Below are positions 1 through 11,576 of a stretch of 64,000 nt of DNA, one piece after another. The notes beneath the pieces were generated by a model, which was not told where the DNA came from, did no database searches, and saw only the letters and a program-made list of their open reading frames with translations. A program made the translations under genes and the position numbers. Within the stretch, counting starts at the first letter, position 1. Each line of letters opens with the position of its first letter. Where the stretch lies: assembly GCA_905221605.1 (NCBI GenBank), contig CAJNDS010002155.1:124001-188000 (forward strand), given 5' to 3'. The DNA comes from Symbiodinium natans (lineage: Eukaryota > Sar > Dinophyceae > Suessiales > Symbiodiniaceae).

Positions 1-801
1 AACCAAGTTTGCGGGCACAATGCATGCTAACTACTTGGTATACTTAGTCCATAGACTTTACAAGCTCTAAGTACTTTATTTAGTAACGTCAACCATATCG
101 GCCTGAACAGATTGAAACGGTCGAAGCTATTGTTCTGAATTGGCCAAAAGTTACTTCAAATGTCGCAACTGAGCGGGGTGCCTTGTGGTTGGTAAAATAG
201 GTTTTTTTCCTACCTGATTGAAAGGAAGAAGCCTCCGTCACATAGTGCCCTGCATACATACCAGGATGGGCTATCAGGCCGTGCAATCCGCATAATTAAC
301 CCGACACAAGGGCTTTCTGAGGGCTTATGGGGCATAAAATCCCATCCTGGTCGGGCTTTAGAGAGCAGAGCGTCAGCTGCAGTCCCAAAGGAAACCATGA
401 TCTTGAAGATGACGCTGGTTCGCCTTCGCGAGGCCTTTCGAGCAGAGATTAGACCTCAGTGTCCACGAGGAGGGTTTAGGCAGGGTTTAGGGTTTGGGGT
501 TTGGGGTTTGGAGTTTGGGTTGGCGTTTAGTAACTTAGGGAGAGCTCAGAAGCAGTAACTCAGATTCGGCATCAAAGCAACCCTTCCGACTTCGGGCTGC
601 TTCTAAACCGAAGCTCTCTCCTGGTCAGCCTTTCTTGCCGAACCTCCATGTCAGGACTGCTCAAAAACCTTCTACTACACCTGCGCCCTTTGTTTCAAAA
701 ATGGTTTTTTTTGATTCATCAGCCCTGAACCTTCAACCCTAAACGCCCGAAACCGCTGGACATCTCAAAGCCTAAACCCTAAAGGCCCTAAACCCTAAAG
801 C
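1..801. other. No confident gene; degenerate telomeric repeats
   Basis: The stretch holds a decayed TTTAGGG run near 475-530 and CCCTAAA units near 735-800. A minus-strand segment around 360-450 could be an exon (it would read A-S-R-R-R-T-S-V-I-F-K-I-M-V-S-F-G), but only one splice-like boundary supports it. Nothing else is recognisable. Confidence 0.5.
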
Positions 802-852
802 CCAGAGCATTGCCAGGGAGCCAAGCACGAAGAGGCCGGCATGCTTCAAGGC
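802..852 (-). CDS. Exon encoding a hydrophobic segment, unidentified gene
   Basis: A 51-nt, 17-codon minus-strand segment reads ALKHAGLFVLGSLAMLW, a probable membrane segment. It is preceded by an AG acceptor that follows CCCTAAACC and is followed by GCTTTAGGG, a GC-type donor formed by a telomeric unit. CCCTAAA arrays lie directly to its left and TTTAGGG arrays to its right on the plus strand, the pattern seen around most exons here. The parent gene is not recognised. It could be a chance open stretch, but length, phase and both boundaries agree. Confidence 0.45.
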
Positions 853-2731
853 CTCTGGTTTAGGGTTTAGGGTTTAGGGTTTATGGTTTAGGGTTGCTGT
901 GTGCATCGGGACATTTTGCGGCTTACTTACTAGCTACCAGCGTGTTTGGGAAGTACATAACACTCCCCCTGCTCCCACCATATAGCCTTTGACGAGGGTA
1001 CATAGGGCACCTAGCTCACAAGTTCCTCACAACAAGATGTGTGATATACTGCGGCGAAGCACCGCCCAATCTTGAACCCGAAAAGCCTTTCGACCCAATC
1101 GCCTCCAAACCCTTTGGCGAAACCTTCTTTGACTCCAGGCTCAGCAGGATGCCGAACTTACCGACGTCTGGACAATCGTTCAGTTGCTCTCTACACCCTA
1201 TGTGTTTTATTTATTGTTTAAAATATTTTTGTAATTATTAAAATTTCTGTCTAAACCCGAAAGCACAGTTTGCATCAGGCTTCTCAGTTCTGGCCCGGTT
1301 GTATGCTGGAGCTGACACGGACGCTCTTTTTCCGAACCCTTTTTGCAGCAGGACTCCTCACTACTGCCTGCCTCGCCCTTATTACCTCGCAGCCCAGGAC
1401 TGTTTCCTAACCCTAAACCCGCAAGGACACCGAGCTTCAGAGGGGCATGGGATCATTCTAATGTAAGTGAGTTATATGATCTATATACATCAATATATAT
1501 ATATATACCATATCACAGTATATTAAATGGGACTATCCTACACAGTTCTGTGTTGCTACCTACAGGGCTGCAGGTCACCTGCAAGAAACTCGTTTTGGCA
1601 TCCCACGGCGGCTTTTTCCCTGAACCCGTTAGTTTCCTTAAGCTCTCAACCCTAACCTACTCGACCCAGGAGTAACCGGGTTTAGGGTTTAGGGTTTAGG
1701 CTTTAGGGTTTAGGGTTTAGGGAATACAAAAAGTGCCCTTTTTTGGCTTTAAGGGGGGAACCCCAACCCCAGACAAAGAAAATAAGGGCCTACTCCGGGT
1801 CCCAACCTAAGCCTGTTCTGGCCAACGCCAGGGGGCTAACATGGACCACTGGAACCGTCTGGGCGGGCACTGCTGGCAAATGAAGGGGTCGTTCACCTTC
1901 CCAGCTCCAGGCTATTCCAGGCTTCATTTGAGGGCTTCATGGAGTTTAAGGTTTACAGCTGGGCTCAAGTCGGGTTTTGGGCGGAGGTTTAATGTGTGTC
2001 GGGTTTAGGTTGACTGGTGGTAAAAAACGAGTCGCACGCATAGCCGGAACGGTCCACTCCTCCGAGTGAAGGTTTTAGGGCCTCGGGGATTTAACGTTCA
2101 GGATCTCAGAGGCTGCTCAGTTTAGGGTTGGCCCTGAAAAGCTAGTTTTTCGGGGGCCTTAGGGGGAACACAATCCGGGATGGCGGCTTCTGGGAACGGT
2201 GGGCTCTCGGGGTTTTGCGGTCAATCGTCAATAATCCCACCACATGTCGGGTTTCCACCGACCACGCTCCGTCACACGCTGCCGCACACCACTGGCGCTT
2301 GGCTGTGGGTTTGGACTTGGACTTGTTGATGACGTCAACCTGTGCATACTTAGTCGCGGTTAGACGCCGTTCACCGCCTCGGATCCCATGGCTGTGGGTT
2401 TGCGGGCCGTGAACTTGCAGACTTGGCTTATGGCCTATATGGCCCTTTCTACCACGGTGGAGTCCTGACAGAATTGTGGGCTGGTCGTTGGGATGCTGAG
2501 GCTTGAGGGTTTAGGTTTTGAGGCCCCTGTCGATTGCACGACTCCGCTTAACTTCATGGATCAGGCTTTACTCCTTCCACGACCTTCCCTGTGAAACCAA
2601 TCCCTGTGATCTCTCTCGATCTCTGGACTCTGATTCCGACGTCCCTCCCTCTCTATCTCTCTCTCTCTCTCTCTTTCTCTCTTCTTCTGCTGGGCTTGCG
2701 GGAGTGCTTTCTCTTTCTCTCTTTCTCTTTC

Positions 2732-2775
<44 letters not shown>

Positions 2776-3672
2776 TCTCTTTCTGCCAGGGGGCATGGGA
2801 AAGCCCCCGGGCTCTCTCTCTCTCTCTCACTCTCTCGCTCTCTCGCTCTCTCGCTGCCTCTCTCTCGCTCTCTCCCACTGCAAAGCCTTCAATCAGCTGA
2901 ACAACAACCGATGCGTTGTGAAACCTTGCGCCTTTCGACCGTATCCAGGTGCACATTGGACGCAGCCGGGGATGCCTGCTGTCGCAGCCAGCGGTGAGGT
3001 GAGGGACGTAGACGGCTCGCATCTTCTGCTGCCATATGGGCGCTTCTCTAAGTTGTGGCAGTTATATGGTCTTTTTAAAACGTATTAATGTGCAAGGGCC
3101 CACAGTCTTGTACTTGACGAAAAGGTCCCAGATTTCGGCCCATGCTCACTGACATAGGTGATTAGGCAGAAGCGTCCAGGTTGCCTGGTTCTCTCCTCAT
3201 GCGTTGCTGCACGACTTCGTGCAAACTTCGTGCAACCTTCGTGAATGGGTATGCCACGCCAAGTCGGTGCGCTTGCTCATGTGACCAAGGGGGAGCGGGG
3301 CGAGGGGGGAGAAGGCCAGCGGGTGGTTGTTTTTTTTTGAGGACGTAGCCGGCTCATACCTGCGTAGCGAACGCTCCCTGAGCCACAATTTTGAGGGTGT
3401 GGGGCTCATCTTCCCCAAAGCCGATTCCCCCCAAATATTGCTTACAAGCACTTTGGTCCCTACCCCGACGTGCTCTGAACATGATGCCGGGGACGCTTGC
3501 ACCTATACCCAGTGTGCCGCTGTCTGCCAGCCTTCTGCATAGCCCGGAGAGCACTGTCGAGTGAGGCCCTCCAGTCCGAGCTCTTGCTTGTGTCCAGGAC
3601 ACGCACCCGGGTTCGGACAACGCCAGGCTAGGATGGTCTGGCGATCCGGGACTGCCGGCATAGGATGCAGAG
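853..3672. other. Mostly non-coding; telomeric arrays and a CT microsatellite
   Basis: TTTAGGG runs occur at about 858-894 and 1679-1722. The 1740-2510 part has few telomeric units and several short open frames on both strands, none convincing. The CT-rich microsatellite at 2645-2876 creates long but meaningless Ser/Leu and Glu/Arg open frames. Between 3100 and 3672 both strands are open without a clear choice. Confidence 0.5.
2645..2876. repeat. CT-rich microsatellite (CTCTCT / TTTCTC)
   Basis: About 230 bp of almost pure pyrimidine: CTCTCT and CTTTCT units in two blocks split by a GC-rich patch near 2787-2815. It explains the long low-complexity open frames on both strands. Confidence 0.9.
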
Positions 3673-3942
3673 TTACCTTAGGCAAGAGGAGTTCACAGGT
3701 GCGAAGCCGGACAGTTTTAAGTCACCTGAGGATGACATACGCCAAGCTTCCATGATCCCGCGAGGTAGGACCATCGTGCCCTTCCCACAGGAGATGATAG
3801 ACTCCACAGACTCTTGGACAAGGTTGCAGTCATTGCAATAGTTCTTCTGCCAGTGCCAGCGGCCTGATCCGTTAGTCGGCTGTTCGGCTTTGGTTTTGTG
3901 CCCATGTGCGGAACATTTCCGGGGGGGGGGGGGGGGAGGCAT
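3673..3942 (-). CDS. Possible exon, Cys-containing, unidentified
   Basis: The minus strand stays open and reads a plausible mixed-composition peptide with YCNDCN and ISCGKG, suggesting an extracellular Cys-bearing segment. It ends near a poly-G run (about 3919-3937), which is a likely intron feature. It lies downstream of the large beta-helix-like gene on the same strand and could be one of its later exons. No splice boundary was fixed. Confidence 0.3.
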   Translation of the reverse strand: MPPPPPPRKCSAHGHKTKAEQPTNGSGRWHWQKNYCNDCNLVQESVESIISCGKGTMVLPRGIMEAWRMSSSGDLKLSGFAPVNSSCLR

Positions 3943-4520
3943 TGTCGGTTAGCTTGCATCGCTTGGCAGCATCTGCGTGTAGAAGGCCTATAAGAACTCC
4001 AAGCCTACATTTTTAGCCGTTAGCTTTATAGTGCAAACCCAATGCTGCAATATGGGATTCCGCTTTGGAACACACTTAAAAAGGTAGGGCAACCCATGTC
4101 CTGTGTTCAACTGCATGTGCTGCTGCTCCATCATCATCGATATGGGAACCGGCGACAAACTTCCATAGCTGCAGTCTGCACACCTCGCCCTCAGCACCTT
4201 CATCCTTGTCCGAACGGTACCTTATCTGGCTCCAAACACGGATTTTCGAGAGTTCCTTTCTTCCCTCTTACCACACAGAAGCTTCACTTAGCTCAACCGC
4301 TCAACCGCTCAACCGCTAAACCGCTCAACCGCTCAACCGCTCAACCCTCAACCCTAAACCCTGAACCCTAAACCCTAACCCCACGCCAGGTACACTGATT
4401 GCAGAAAGCATCCATGCACAGGCATGGGAATGACTCGCTGCAGGGGCGATCTGTCCTTACGTCGACTTGACGGTTTTTTTTTGCCACCCGGTTTAGGGTT
4501 TAGGGTTTAGGGTTTAGGGT

Positions 4521-4811
4521 TTAGGGTTGAATCCCCCAACCCATGTTAAATCCTTTACCCATGCCAAAGGTTACAACCTGTGTGCTTCCTGATACTCTGC
4601 TTACTACGGTAACTGTGCCCACTCTTCGTACTGTTCGGAATGCTACCAGTTGCCGGCTGCGGCTCAAATGAACCGAGTGCTGCATGACATGCCCAGGGCC
4701 ACCAGTTCCGGGTGCCGTGATGCAGCAACCTTCAGGAACCAAGGTGGAGCAGTCCAGTGTGTGAACCCTCAGTGCCAACCAAACGGTCTTTCTTGCAGCT
4801 AAACCCTCCAA
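4521..4811. other. Ambiguous open segment, both strands coding-like
   Basis: The minus strand is open over the whole interval. The plus strand from about 4595 is also open and Cys-rich (SSYCSECY, VQCVNPQCQPNG) and ends in a stop directly after a TTGCAG. The all-minus context favours the minus reading, but no boundary settles it. Confidence 0.3.
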
Positions 4812-4869
4812 ACCTCAACCCCCAAAGCAAGCCTTAGGTTTAGGGTTTGTTTGCATTGAGGGTGTTTCA

Positions 4870-5433
4870 GGGGGTAACGGGGTTTAGGGGTATTGGAGTG
4901 GCTGAGTTGCTGTCGTCATGCTGCACCATGCTGTCGAGGCACTTCTGCTCGGGTACTGTCTTCACCTCCCAATGGTCCTGGTCTTCCAAGGTAACATCCG
5001 GATATGAGCCAGCCGAGCACGTCAGCTTGGCTTCGAACTCACGATCAGCCCAGCTGGTACTTACAGGGTACTCCAGCAGCATCGCGTCCCCACTATGGAG
5101 AGAAACAACCCTGTGACGGATTTGGACGTCCGAGATCGCGATCTCTGCGCCCGAAGTCCAGAAGTTCAAGTCGATGCAGCGAGTCGGGGAGACAGGGGTG
5201 CAGAACAAATCCAAACCGGCGAGGCTCACCTTGCGCGCGCTGCGGGCCTGCAGGAACTGCTGCATGTGCTCCATCCGGCTGTGTATGATGTCCAGCTCTA
5301 AAACAAAGTCCGCCTGGATAGCTCCGCGGTTTAGGAAGGAAAACGTGGCGTTCCGGATCACGAGCGAGAAGGCCCCGGTCGCAATGAGACCGTAGCTGCA
5401 CGTTGAGGTAAAGACGTCCATGTCCACAAGCAT
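4870..5433 (-). CDS. Long exon of a probable surface protein (beta-helix-like, Cys-rich end)
   Basis: About 188 open codons on the minus strand. The first half alternates short hydrophobic strands with turns (TFSFLNRGAIQADF, DVQIRHRVVSLHSG), as in right-handed beta-helix or PMP-type repeats. The end has a CSAGSYPD motif and further cysteines resembling GCC2/GCC3-type extracellular modules. Upstream exons on the same strand carry GGAI motifs of the same style. A second frame (5093-5494) opens with a hydrophobic MSLLLLLARLDLLDFL stretch that might be a separate upstream exon. The 3' boundary is not fixed; the frame reaches a stop just past a short telomeric patch. The family assignment is an inference from pattern, not from a search. 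Confidence 0.6.
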
Positions 5434-5689
5434 TGTGCGCCTCGGACAAGAAGTCCAACAAGTCTAAACGCGCCAGAAGAAGCAACAAAGACAAACACTG
5501 TATCTAGGATGGCCCCCAAAGCCCTCTGAAAAATAGTCCTAAATATGATCCTCTTGCACCCAATATCAATAAGGGAACATAAAGATGTCCCAAGGGCCTA
5601 CTGAGGAGTATGTTCAGGTAAGCGAGCTGCGCAAGAAGCCCCGAAAGCCCGAATCTGTCACTCCCAAGACCCCAAGCCTAGTAAACCCT

Positions 5690-5815
5690 AGTAACCCTAG
5701 TAACCCTAGTAGGCCTAGTAACCCTAGTTAACCCTAGTTAACCCTAGTTAACCCTAGCAACCCTAGTAACCCTAAACCCTAATCCCAAAACCCAAAACCC
5801 AAAACCCTAAACCCC
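5690..5815. repeat. Variant telomeric minisatellite (CCCTAGTAA / CCCTAGTTAA)
   Basis: About ten imperfect units of CCCTAGTAAA-type spacing that grade into CCCTAAA and CCCAAAA at the right end. It looks like a telomeric array that acquired one variant and then expanded. Confidence 0.8.
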
Positions 5816-6475
5816 AAGCCCGACCGGCTGAAATGCCGGCCAGTTGCTGGCGGAAGCCGGCCCGGAGGATGGAAGTAGCTGAGCCCTTTTTGCCCTTGCA
5901 GTGGCATCGCCTTGTTTCTTGGGTTTAGGGTTTAGGGTTTAAGGTTTAGGGTTTCTTTTCCCTCCTGCACAGCTGGGGCGAATCCGCATCGCTGGGCGAC
6001 TTCGAGGCTGACGGGGTTAGGGTTTAGGGTCTAGGGCTTAGGATGTAGGGAGAATCATGGGTTCCCCGACTACCCCTTCTTTCCTACCCCCTAGGCTCCC
6101 CCCCCCCCCCCCCCCCCGTAAAAAAAAAAATAGGCAAAAACATCCCTGAAGTGGTCAGAGTGCAGGGACTACCTCCGATGCCGACCTCTTCTTATGGGGG
6201 GAGGGGGGAGGGGGGTAGTATAGAGGGGGGTAGCAGAGGAACGACTGGGGTGGAAGGCTCGAGGCAGAGAGGTTGAGGCGACTTGTTTAGGGTTCAGGGT
6301 TCAGGGTTCAGGGTTGAGGGTTTAGGGTTCAGGACTGGGACGTCAGCTTTTCCACTTACCTGGCCGCCCCCCCCCCCCTTCCTCCAGATCCTGAACAACG
6401 AATTCCCCCCCTCAACCCTCTACTCTGGATCCCTTGTTTGCTTTCTTCATTTACTTATTGATTTATTTATTTGTT

Positions 6476-6527
6476 TAAAGATATTTATATTTATATTTAT
6501 ATTTATATTTATATTTATATTTATAAA
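6476..6527. repeat. AT-rich hexamer array (TATATT)n
   Basis: About eight copies of a TATATT-type hexamer, followed by further AT-rich sequence to 6660. Confidence 0.85.
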
Positions 6528-7183
6528 AGGAATGTAATACATATATGGAAATACATATATGTATGTACGTCCGAATACGTATGTGGTTAATTAAGAGATG
6601 TTTAGGGTTTTTAGGGTTTCAGGATATCTGAAAGTATGTAAGATAGAATATTTTCATATGCCATTGTCGAATATTTCCTTTGAAAGCCCCTAAAAGGCTT
6701 CGGGGATTGAGGGCATAGCCCTAGAAGCCCTAGCCGGCAAGGGTTTCGATTGCTCGCCAGTGTGTTCAGTATGCTTCACGGACTATCCGCCGCCGCGCAA
6801 GAACTTTCTGTAGCAGGTCTCCTCACCACCGTGCAAGAACCCCAAAAAACCCTATAAACCCCGGAAACCCTAAACCGTATAAACCCTAGAAACCCTATTC
6901 ATAACTTGGCTGCACTCAGGAGGGTAGCTATAAATCAAACTTTTAGCTGCCTTAATCAGAAACCCAATAAACCCCAAAAAAGGTAAGGATCTAAAGTTAC
7001 AGTAACCCTAAACCCTAAACCCTAAACCCTAAACCCTAAATCCTAGAGTACCACAAAGATAAACCCTCTTCACCCCCGAAAGAAAGACCTCGAAGAGAAG
7101 AAGCGGCTGCTTGCTGCAGAAGCTGCGTAACATCGACGGAAGGACCTCGTAGCCTCCCCGGCTTCCACGCTTTTTTTGCAGAT

Positions 7184-7263
7184 TTGGGTTTAGGGTTTAG
7201 GGTTTAGGGTTTAGGGTTTAGGGTTTAGGGTTTAGGGTTTAGGGTTTAGGGTTTAGGGTTTAG
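7184..7263 (+). repeat. Interstitial telomeric array (TTTAGGG)n
   Basis: Eleven near-perfect TTTAGGG units in a row on the plus strand, preceded by a T-tract plus GCAGA junction. It is internal, since ordinary sequence continues on both sides. Confidence 0.95.
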
Positions 7264-8239
7264 ATACTGTAAGGGTGTGGCTTGAGGGTCTTTAGGGTTA
7301 GGGCTACAAAAAACGGTTCAGGCTTTCGGAGTTAACGGGGAATTCGAGAAAAGTTTAAAGGGTGTAGAGGGTTGAAGGGGTTCTAAGGGCTTAAAACTTA
7401 AAAGGCTTTGCAAAACAATAATGGGCTGAAGAGGTTTCATAGGGTTTGAAAGGGGCTGGTGTTTGTAACCAGGCCCCACATCACCCTGGCAGAAAAGGGT
7501 GCCCATCTTTTTGCGTACAAATCAGCGATCCAAAAAGAAAGGGACGACACGACTGTGCCTCCCAATTGTCTAATGTGGGGTTTAGGGTTTAGGGTTAGGG
7601 TTTATAAGGGCTTAGGGCTTAGGGTTTAGGGCTTAGAGTTTAGGGTTTCCTACTGATCGCTCAGCGTTCTTAGGAGGCTCCTCCCAAGGTTGGGTGGCTA
7701 TGGGTGGCTGGTGCAACTGTACTCAAGGGATGAAGGCTCATACGTCTAAGGTTGTGGGGTTTAGGGTTTCTGGTTTAGGGTTTAGGGTTTAGGGTTTAGG
7801 GTTTAGGGTGCTCGGAATATGGGGGGTTTCCGGAAATGAGGGGTACCCTTTCGGGGGGAACTGTAAGGGGATCCTATTCTATTTGTGGGTATAAACGGGG
7901 TACCCCTATTCTGGGAAATACCCACATGGACCTTATGTTCGCTTCGGAATTGTTAAGCAGGGTCCCCAAACCAAAGCGTACCACCTTCGGGATCCAAGGT
8001 AAAGTCCCTTGACTTCCAGCACACGGAGCGCTAAACCGTGTTCAGCGTTTAGCGTTTCGGGTGAGACCCTAAACCCAAAACCCTACACCCTAAACCCTAA
8101 ACCCTGAACCTTTATTTTGCAACTTGACTGCGAACAACTTCCAACACATGACAAACCCTAAACCCTAAACCCTGAACCCTAAACCCTGAACCCTGAACCC
8201 TGAACCCTAAAGCCAACCAAAGCAAGGCACACCAAGTGC

Positions 8240-11148
8240 GAGTCGGACCAGATGGCTGAGCCCGTCACTGCGGAACCTTGGCACTGCTAGCACAGTAGGG
8301 GTTTAGGGCTTAGGGTTTAAGGTTTAGGGTTTAGTTTAGGGTTTAGGGTTTAGGGCTTAGGCCTTTTGATTGCTTGACCTCGGGAACTCTAGAAGGGTGT
8401 AGTTTAGGGTTCATATTGCCTTGATTCGGGCTGATAGTATGTAGAGGGGAATATGATTAATGGAACCCTAAAAGGGATTGTGGTTCATGTTGCCTTATTC
8501 GCCCTGCTAGTATGGAGAGCGCATGGCCCCCCCAATTTCGGGTTCATTTGGTCCCCAAGGCGCTCATGCACTTCGAGGGCCCATCGCTTTCAAGGCGACG
8601 CCTAGTTACTTTGGGGAGCCCAGAAAGTGAGAGTCCTAAACCCTAAACCAGCCCACAACCCAAGCCTCTAAACCCTAAACCCTAAACCCTAAATCCTAGA
8701 CCCTTAACCCTAAGTCCTGAACACTGAACCCTAAGCTGCACTATGGCCAGCCCCAGGCGCAGAGCCAGAAGGTCACCCGTTTGGCTGACATGTCCACGCC
8801 ATACCTTGGGGACTAAATGTACCCTAATGACTTCCTTAAGGCCTTGGGCTTGAAGGACCCTGTTGCAAGATCCTGAGGGTAGTATAAGGACCATATTTGG
8901 AGTATATTGAGGGGAACCTTTGGGGTCTTCAGCCCTGGACAATTGAGGTCATATACCCTATGCAGACTAGAATCCCTATAGTAGGGTCCATGAACCATAA
9001 ACCCTTGTGGGGTCACATATCCTATACATGCTATAACCCCTATTAAGGCATGTCAAACCCTAAACCCTAAACCCTAAACCCTAAACCCTAAACCCTGAAC
9101 CCTAAACCCTAAACCCTAAACCCGGGGGTTCAACTTGGTCCCCAAGTTGCTGGCTATAGATTGCGCCCCCTTGGCCTTCTGGTGCCCTGCAGTTGAGAAA
9201 GGTCACCTGTCGCCAGGCTCCGGATTCTGCGTGGGAAGCCCCTCAACCCTAAACCCTAAACCCTAAACACTAAATCCTAGCCTTCGGGGTGGCTGCGGGT
9301 GTGCGGTAACCTCCAAAACCCCCAAACCCCAAAAACATGACAAGCAGGGCTTGGTGCACGGCTGAAAGGGTTTGGGGCCCAAGTTTGGGGTTTAGGGGAA
9401 GTACGCCTCCCCCCCCTCCCGGACTGGAGTTCTGACAAAGAATGGCTTCAGTGGGACCTGCCAGCTTTACGCAAAGCTCCAAACCGTACACCCTCAACCC
9501 GAAACCCTGTGTAGATCCCTGTTTGCAGGGGGTCCCCCCAAGTTGCGACCCTAAACCCTAAACCCTAAACCCTAAACCCCCACACCATATGCCAGGCCTC
9601 CTCACCATGCAGCTCGATACCTTGAGCTGCAATGGCGCCCCCTCCAAGCCTAGGTCCAGGTTGGAGGTTATTGTTTGCTGGGTGTGGGGGTTTAGGGTTT
9701 AGGGTTCAGGGTTCAGGGTGAGGGTTCTTGTTTGCTTGGGGCAGTTGAAAGGTTCAAAAGGTTCAAAAGGTTTAAAAGGTTTAAAAGGTTTAAAGGTTTA
9801 AAGGTTTAAAGGTTTAAATGCTTAAAGGCTTAAAGGCTTAAAGGTTTAAAGGTTTAAAGGGTTTAAAAGGTTTAAAGGGTTCAAAAGGTTTAAAAGGTTC
9901 AAAAGGCTTAAACGGCTTAAAAGGTTTAAAAAGGTTGAAAAGGTTTAAACGGTTTAAAAGGTTGAAAATGTTTAAAAGGTTTAAAACGTTTAAAAGGTTT
10001 AAAAGGTTTAAAAAGGTTTTAAAGGTTTAAAAGGTTTTAAAGGTTTAAAGGTTTGAAGGTTTAAAGGCTTAAAGGTTTAAAGGTTCAAAGGTTGAAAGGT
10101 TTGGGGTTGAGGGTTATAGGCCTTTTTTTGCTAGCCCACTGACGGGGCCAACTGTAGGAGGAAAAAGTCCTAGCCAAACGCTCGGAACTTCTGGGTTTAG
10201 GGTTGTCTAGGGCTTAGGAACTGGGTGCTTTGTTTTTAGGGTCTACCTGCAAATCTACTTATCTACAGTTTAGTCGTAGCAACTACCCCGAATTTTTAGG
10301 GATAACCCATAAAAAGTGTAGGTACAGAGGGTCCCAGGTAAGGGTACAGGGCCTCATGGAACTCTTCCTACAGCAATGCCAAGAAAAACCCTATGCACGT
10401 TCTACAAGGCCAGTAAAAGGGCAAGCAAGCGCTTAAGGGCTTGTGGCTACCGCAAGGTGCCACGGTCGTCCCGAACAGCGATATTCCGCACGCTCCATGC
10501 TATTGAGTGAGCGAGTAAGACAACCCTTCTGCATCGCATCTAACTGCCGCGTGGGTTGGCAGAGGTTACCTTGTTAGATTGGATCTCCCAAGCCCTCCAC
10601 TCAAACTTCGCAACACCTCAAGCTTGTGATTTGTAGCTCCGAGCTGCTTTGCGCTGCAGTTTTCAAAGAGCAGCCGGCCAGCAAACTGCAAGGTTCAGGG
10701 CTTCTAGGAGTTAGGGGCCTGTTTTTTTCTCCGGAACTCTTGCAAGGGAAATCCCAAACCCGACCCAAAACCATTGTCAATCTCTCTGGGGCAAGTGGGC
10801 AAAATGAGTTGGCTCGTCCGGCAAAAGCAAATGGGCAAAAAACGCTGGTGGATGCCGCTGGCGCAGGCAATGTTGCAGCATGAAGGTGCTAAGATTCAGG
10901 TGGGCTCTGCACCAAAGTGTCACCATGACGAGCCCAAGAAGCTGTTCATACATGTTGAAGTTCCCATGTGATAACGAACCAATCCTGCAAATCAAGCCCT
11001 CTGCCGCGCAAGACTTGGGACATTACGTCTTGACGTCAAGCCCTGAACCCTAAACCCTAAATCCTAAACCCCACCTGTGCAACAAGGCCCACGGCGTTCA
11101 TGCCGTTCCTCATGTTCCAGGTCATGGAGCGGATGGCGCCGCCCAATT
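8240..11148 (-). CDS. Exons of a large GGAI-repeat (beta-helix-like) protein gene
   Basis: Short minus-strand exons, each with plausible boundaries: 11075-11148 (LGGAIRSMTWNMRNG, donor GTGGGG), 9606-9641 (GGAIAAQGIELH, donor GTGAGG), 9155-9186 (APEGQGGAIY, then a GC donor four bases before ACTTGGGGACC), 8752-8804 (YGVDMSAKRVTFWLCAW, acceptor CCCCAAG), and 8240-8276 (FRSDGLSHLVRL, acceptor CCAAG, donor GCACTTGG). The recurring GGAI motif is typical of right-handed beta-helix or PMP-type surface proteins. The exon at 4870-5433 is probably part of the same gene. A minus frame at 10777-10995 (HLNLSTFMLQHC) may be another exon. The exons are mostly bracketed by CCCTAAA on the left and TTTAGGG on the right. 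Phases between listed exons were not all joined, so exons are missing. Confidence 0.55.
8805..8960 (-). mobile_element. Family B introner-like element, partial
   Basis: The inverted-repeat end CCTTGGGGACTAAATG abuts the exon at 8752-8804, so that on the minus strand CCCCAAG forms the acceptor. The right end is decayed. Remains of the family's second half (CATGAACCATAAACCCTT-like) occur near 8985-9005. Confidence 0.5.
9754..10110. repeat. GGTTTAAAA minisatellite, about 350 bp
   Basis: About 38 imperfect units of GGTTTAAA or GGTTTAAAA, with C, G and A substitutions. The unit resembles TTTAGGG with the G-run shortened and the A-run extended. It lies between two TTTAGGG patches, so it may have been seeded by a telomeric array. 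Confidence 0.9.
10217..10341. mobile_element. Family C inverted-repeat element
   Basis: Starts AACTGGGTGCT...TAGGGTCTACCTGC and ends GTAGGTACAGAGGGTCCCAGGTA. The centre has the family hallmark CTACAG-TTTAGT-AGTAACTACC in inverted arrangement. Other copies: 12885-12977, 17826-17950, 62977-63132. Confidence 0.6.
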
Positions 11149-11576
11149 CTGGGTTGTAGCAATTCCTCCATGGTGTCACCGCTTGATGGGGTTCAGGGTT
11201 TAGGGTTTAGGGTTTAGGGTTTAGGAGTTTAGGGTTGGGTCATCGTTGAGTCATAGGCCTCGGCCAAAAGGGGGTTCCTCTTTCAGGACCACAAAAGACT
11301 GCTACATGGCTGAGTTTCCAACAAGGGACCTAGGAGCAACCTGGGAAGAGGCAGCATACCCCGTTTTGGTTTCATGGAGGCCCGCCCGCGCCCCTACAGT
11401 AGCATCAACACACAGTTGGTTTAAGCCCAAAAGCCCCAAACCCCAAACCCTAAAAAGGAGCTCAGAGGAGTGCTAATGAGTTCACAGTCTCCGGAAGATG
11501 ATGTCGCCATTCAACGTCAAGGAGCCCCCAGCGTTAACACCTGAAATCTTCGAGATTCCTAAGGCAACCTAATATA

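Larger units (their letters stand above)
5434..8239. other. Telomere-repeat-rich intronic or intergenic DNA
   Basis: Contains a CCCTAGT-A variant array (5690-5815), poly-C then poly-A near 6098-6130, an AT array (6476-6527), a long TTTAGGG array (7184-7263) and many decayed units. Short coding-like islands at about 5825-5925, 5962-6010 and 7065-7150 may be exons of the flanking beta-helix-like gene, but their strand cannot be decided. Confidence 0.5.

Noticed and set aside
2518-3088. Three long overlapping open frames (Ser/Leu-rich plus, Glu/Arg-rich minus)
   Set aside because: They are translations of the CT microsatellite in different frames.
7184-7263. CRISPR array
   Set aside because: Units are head-to-tail 7-mers with no spacers, and the genome is plainly eukaryotic.
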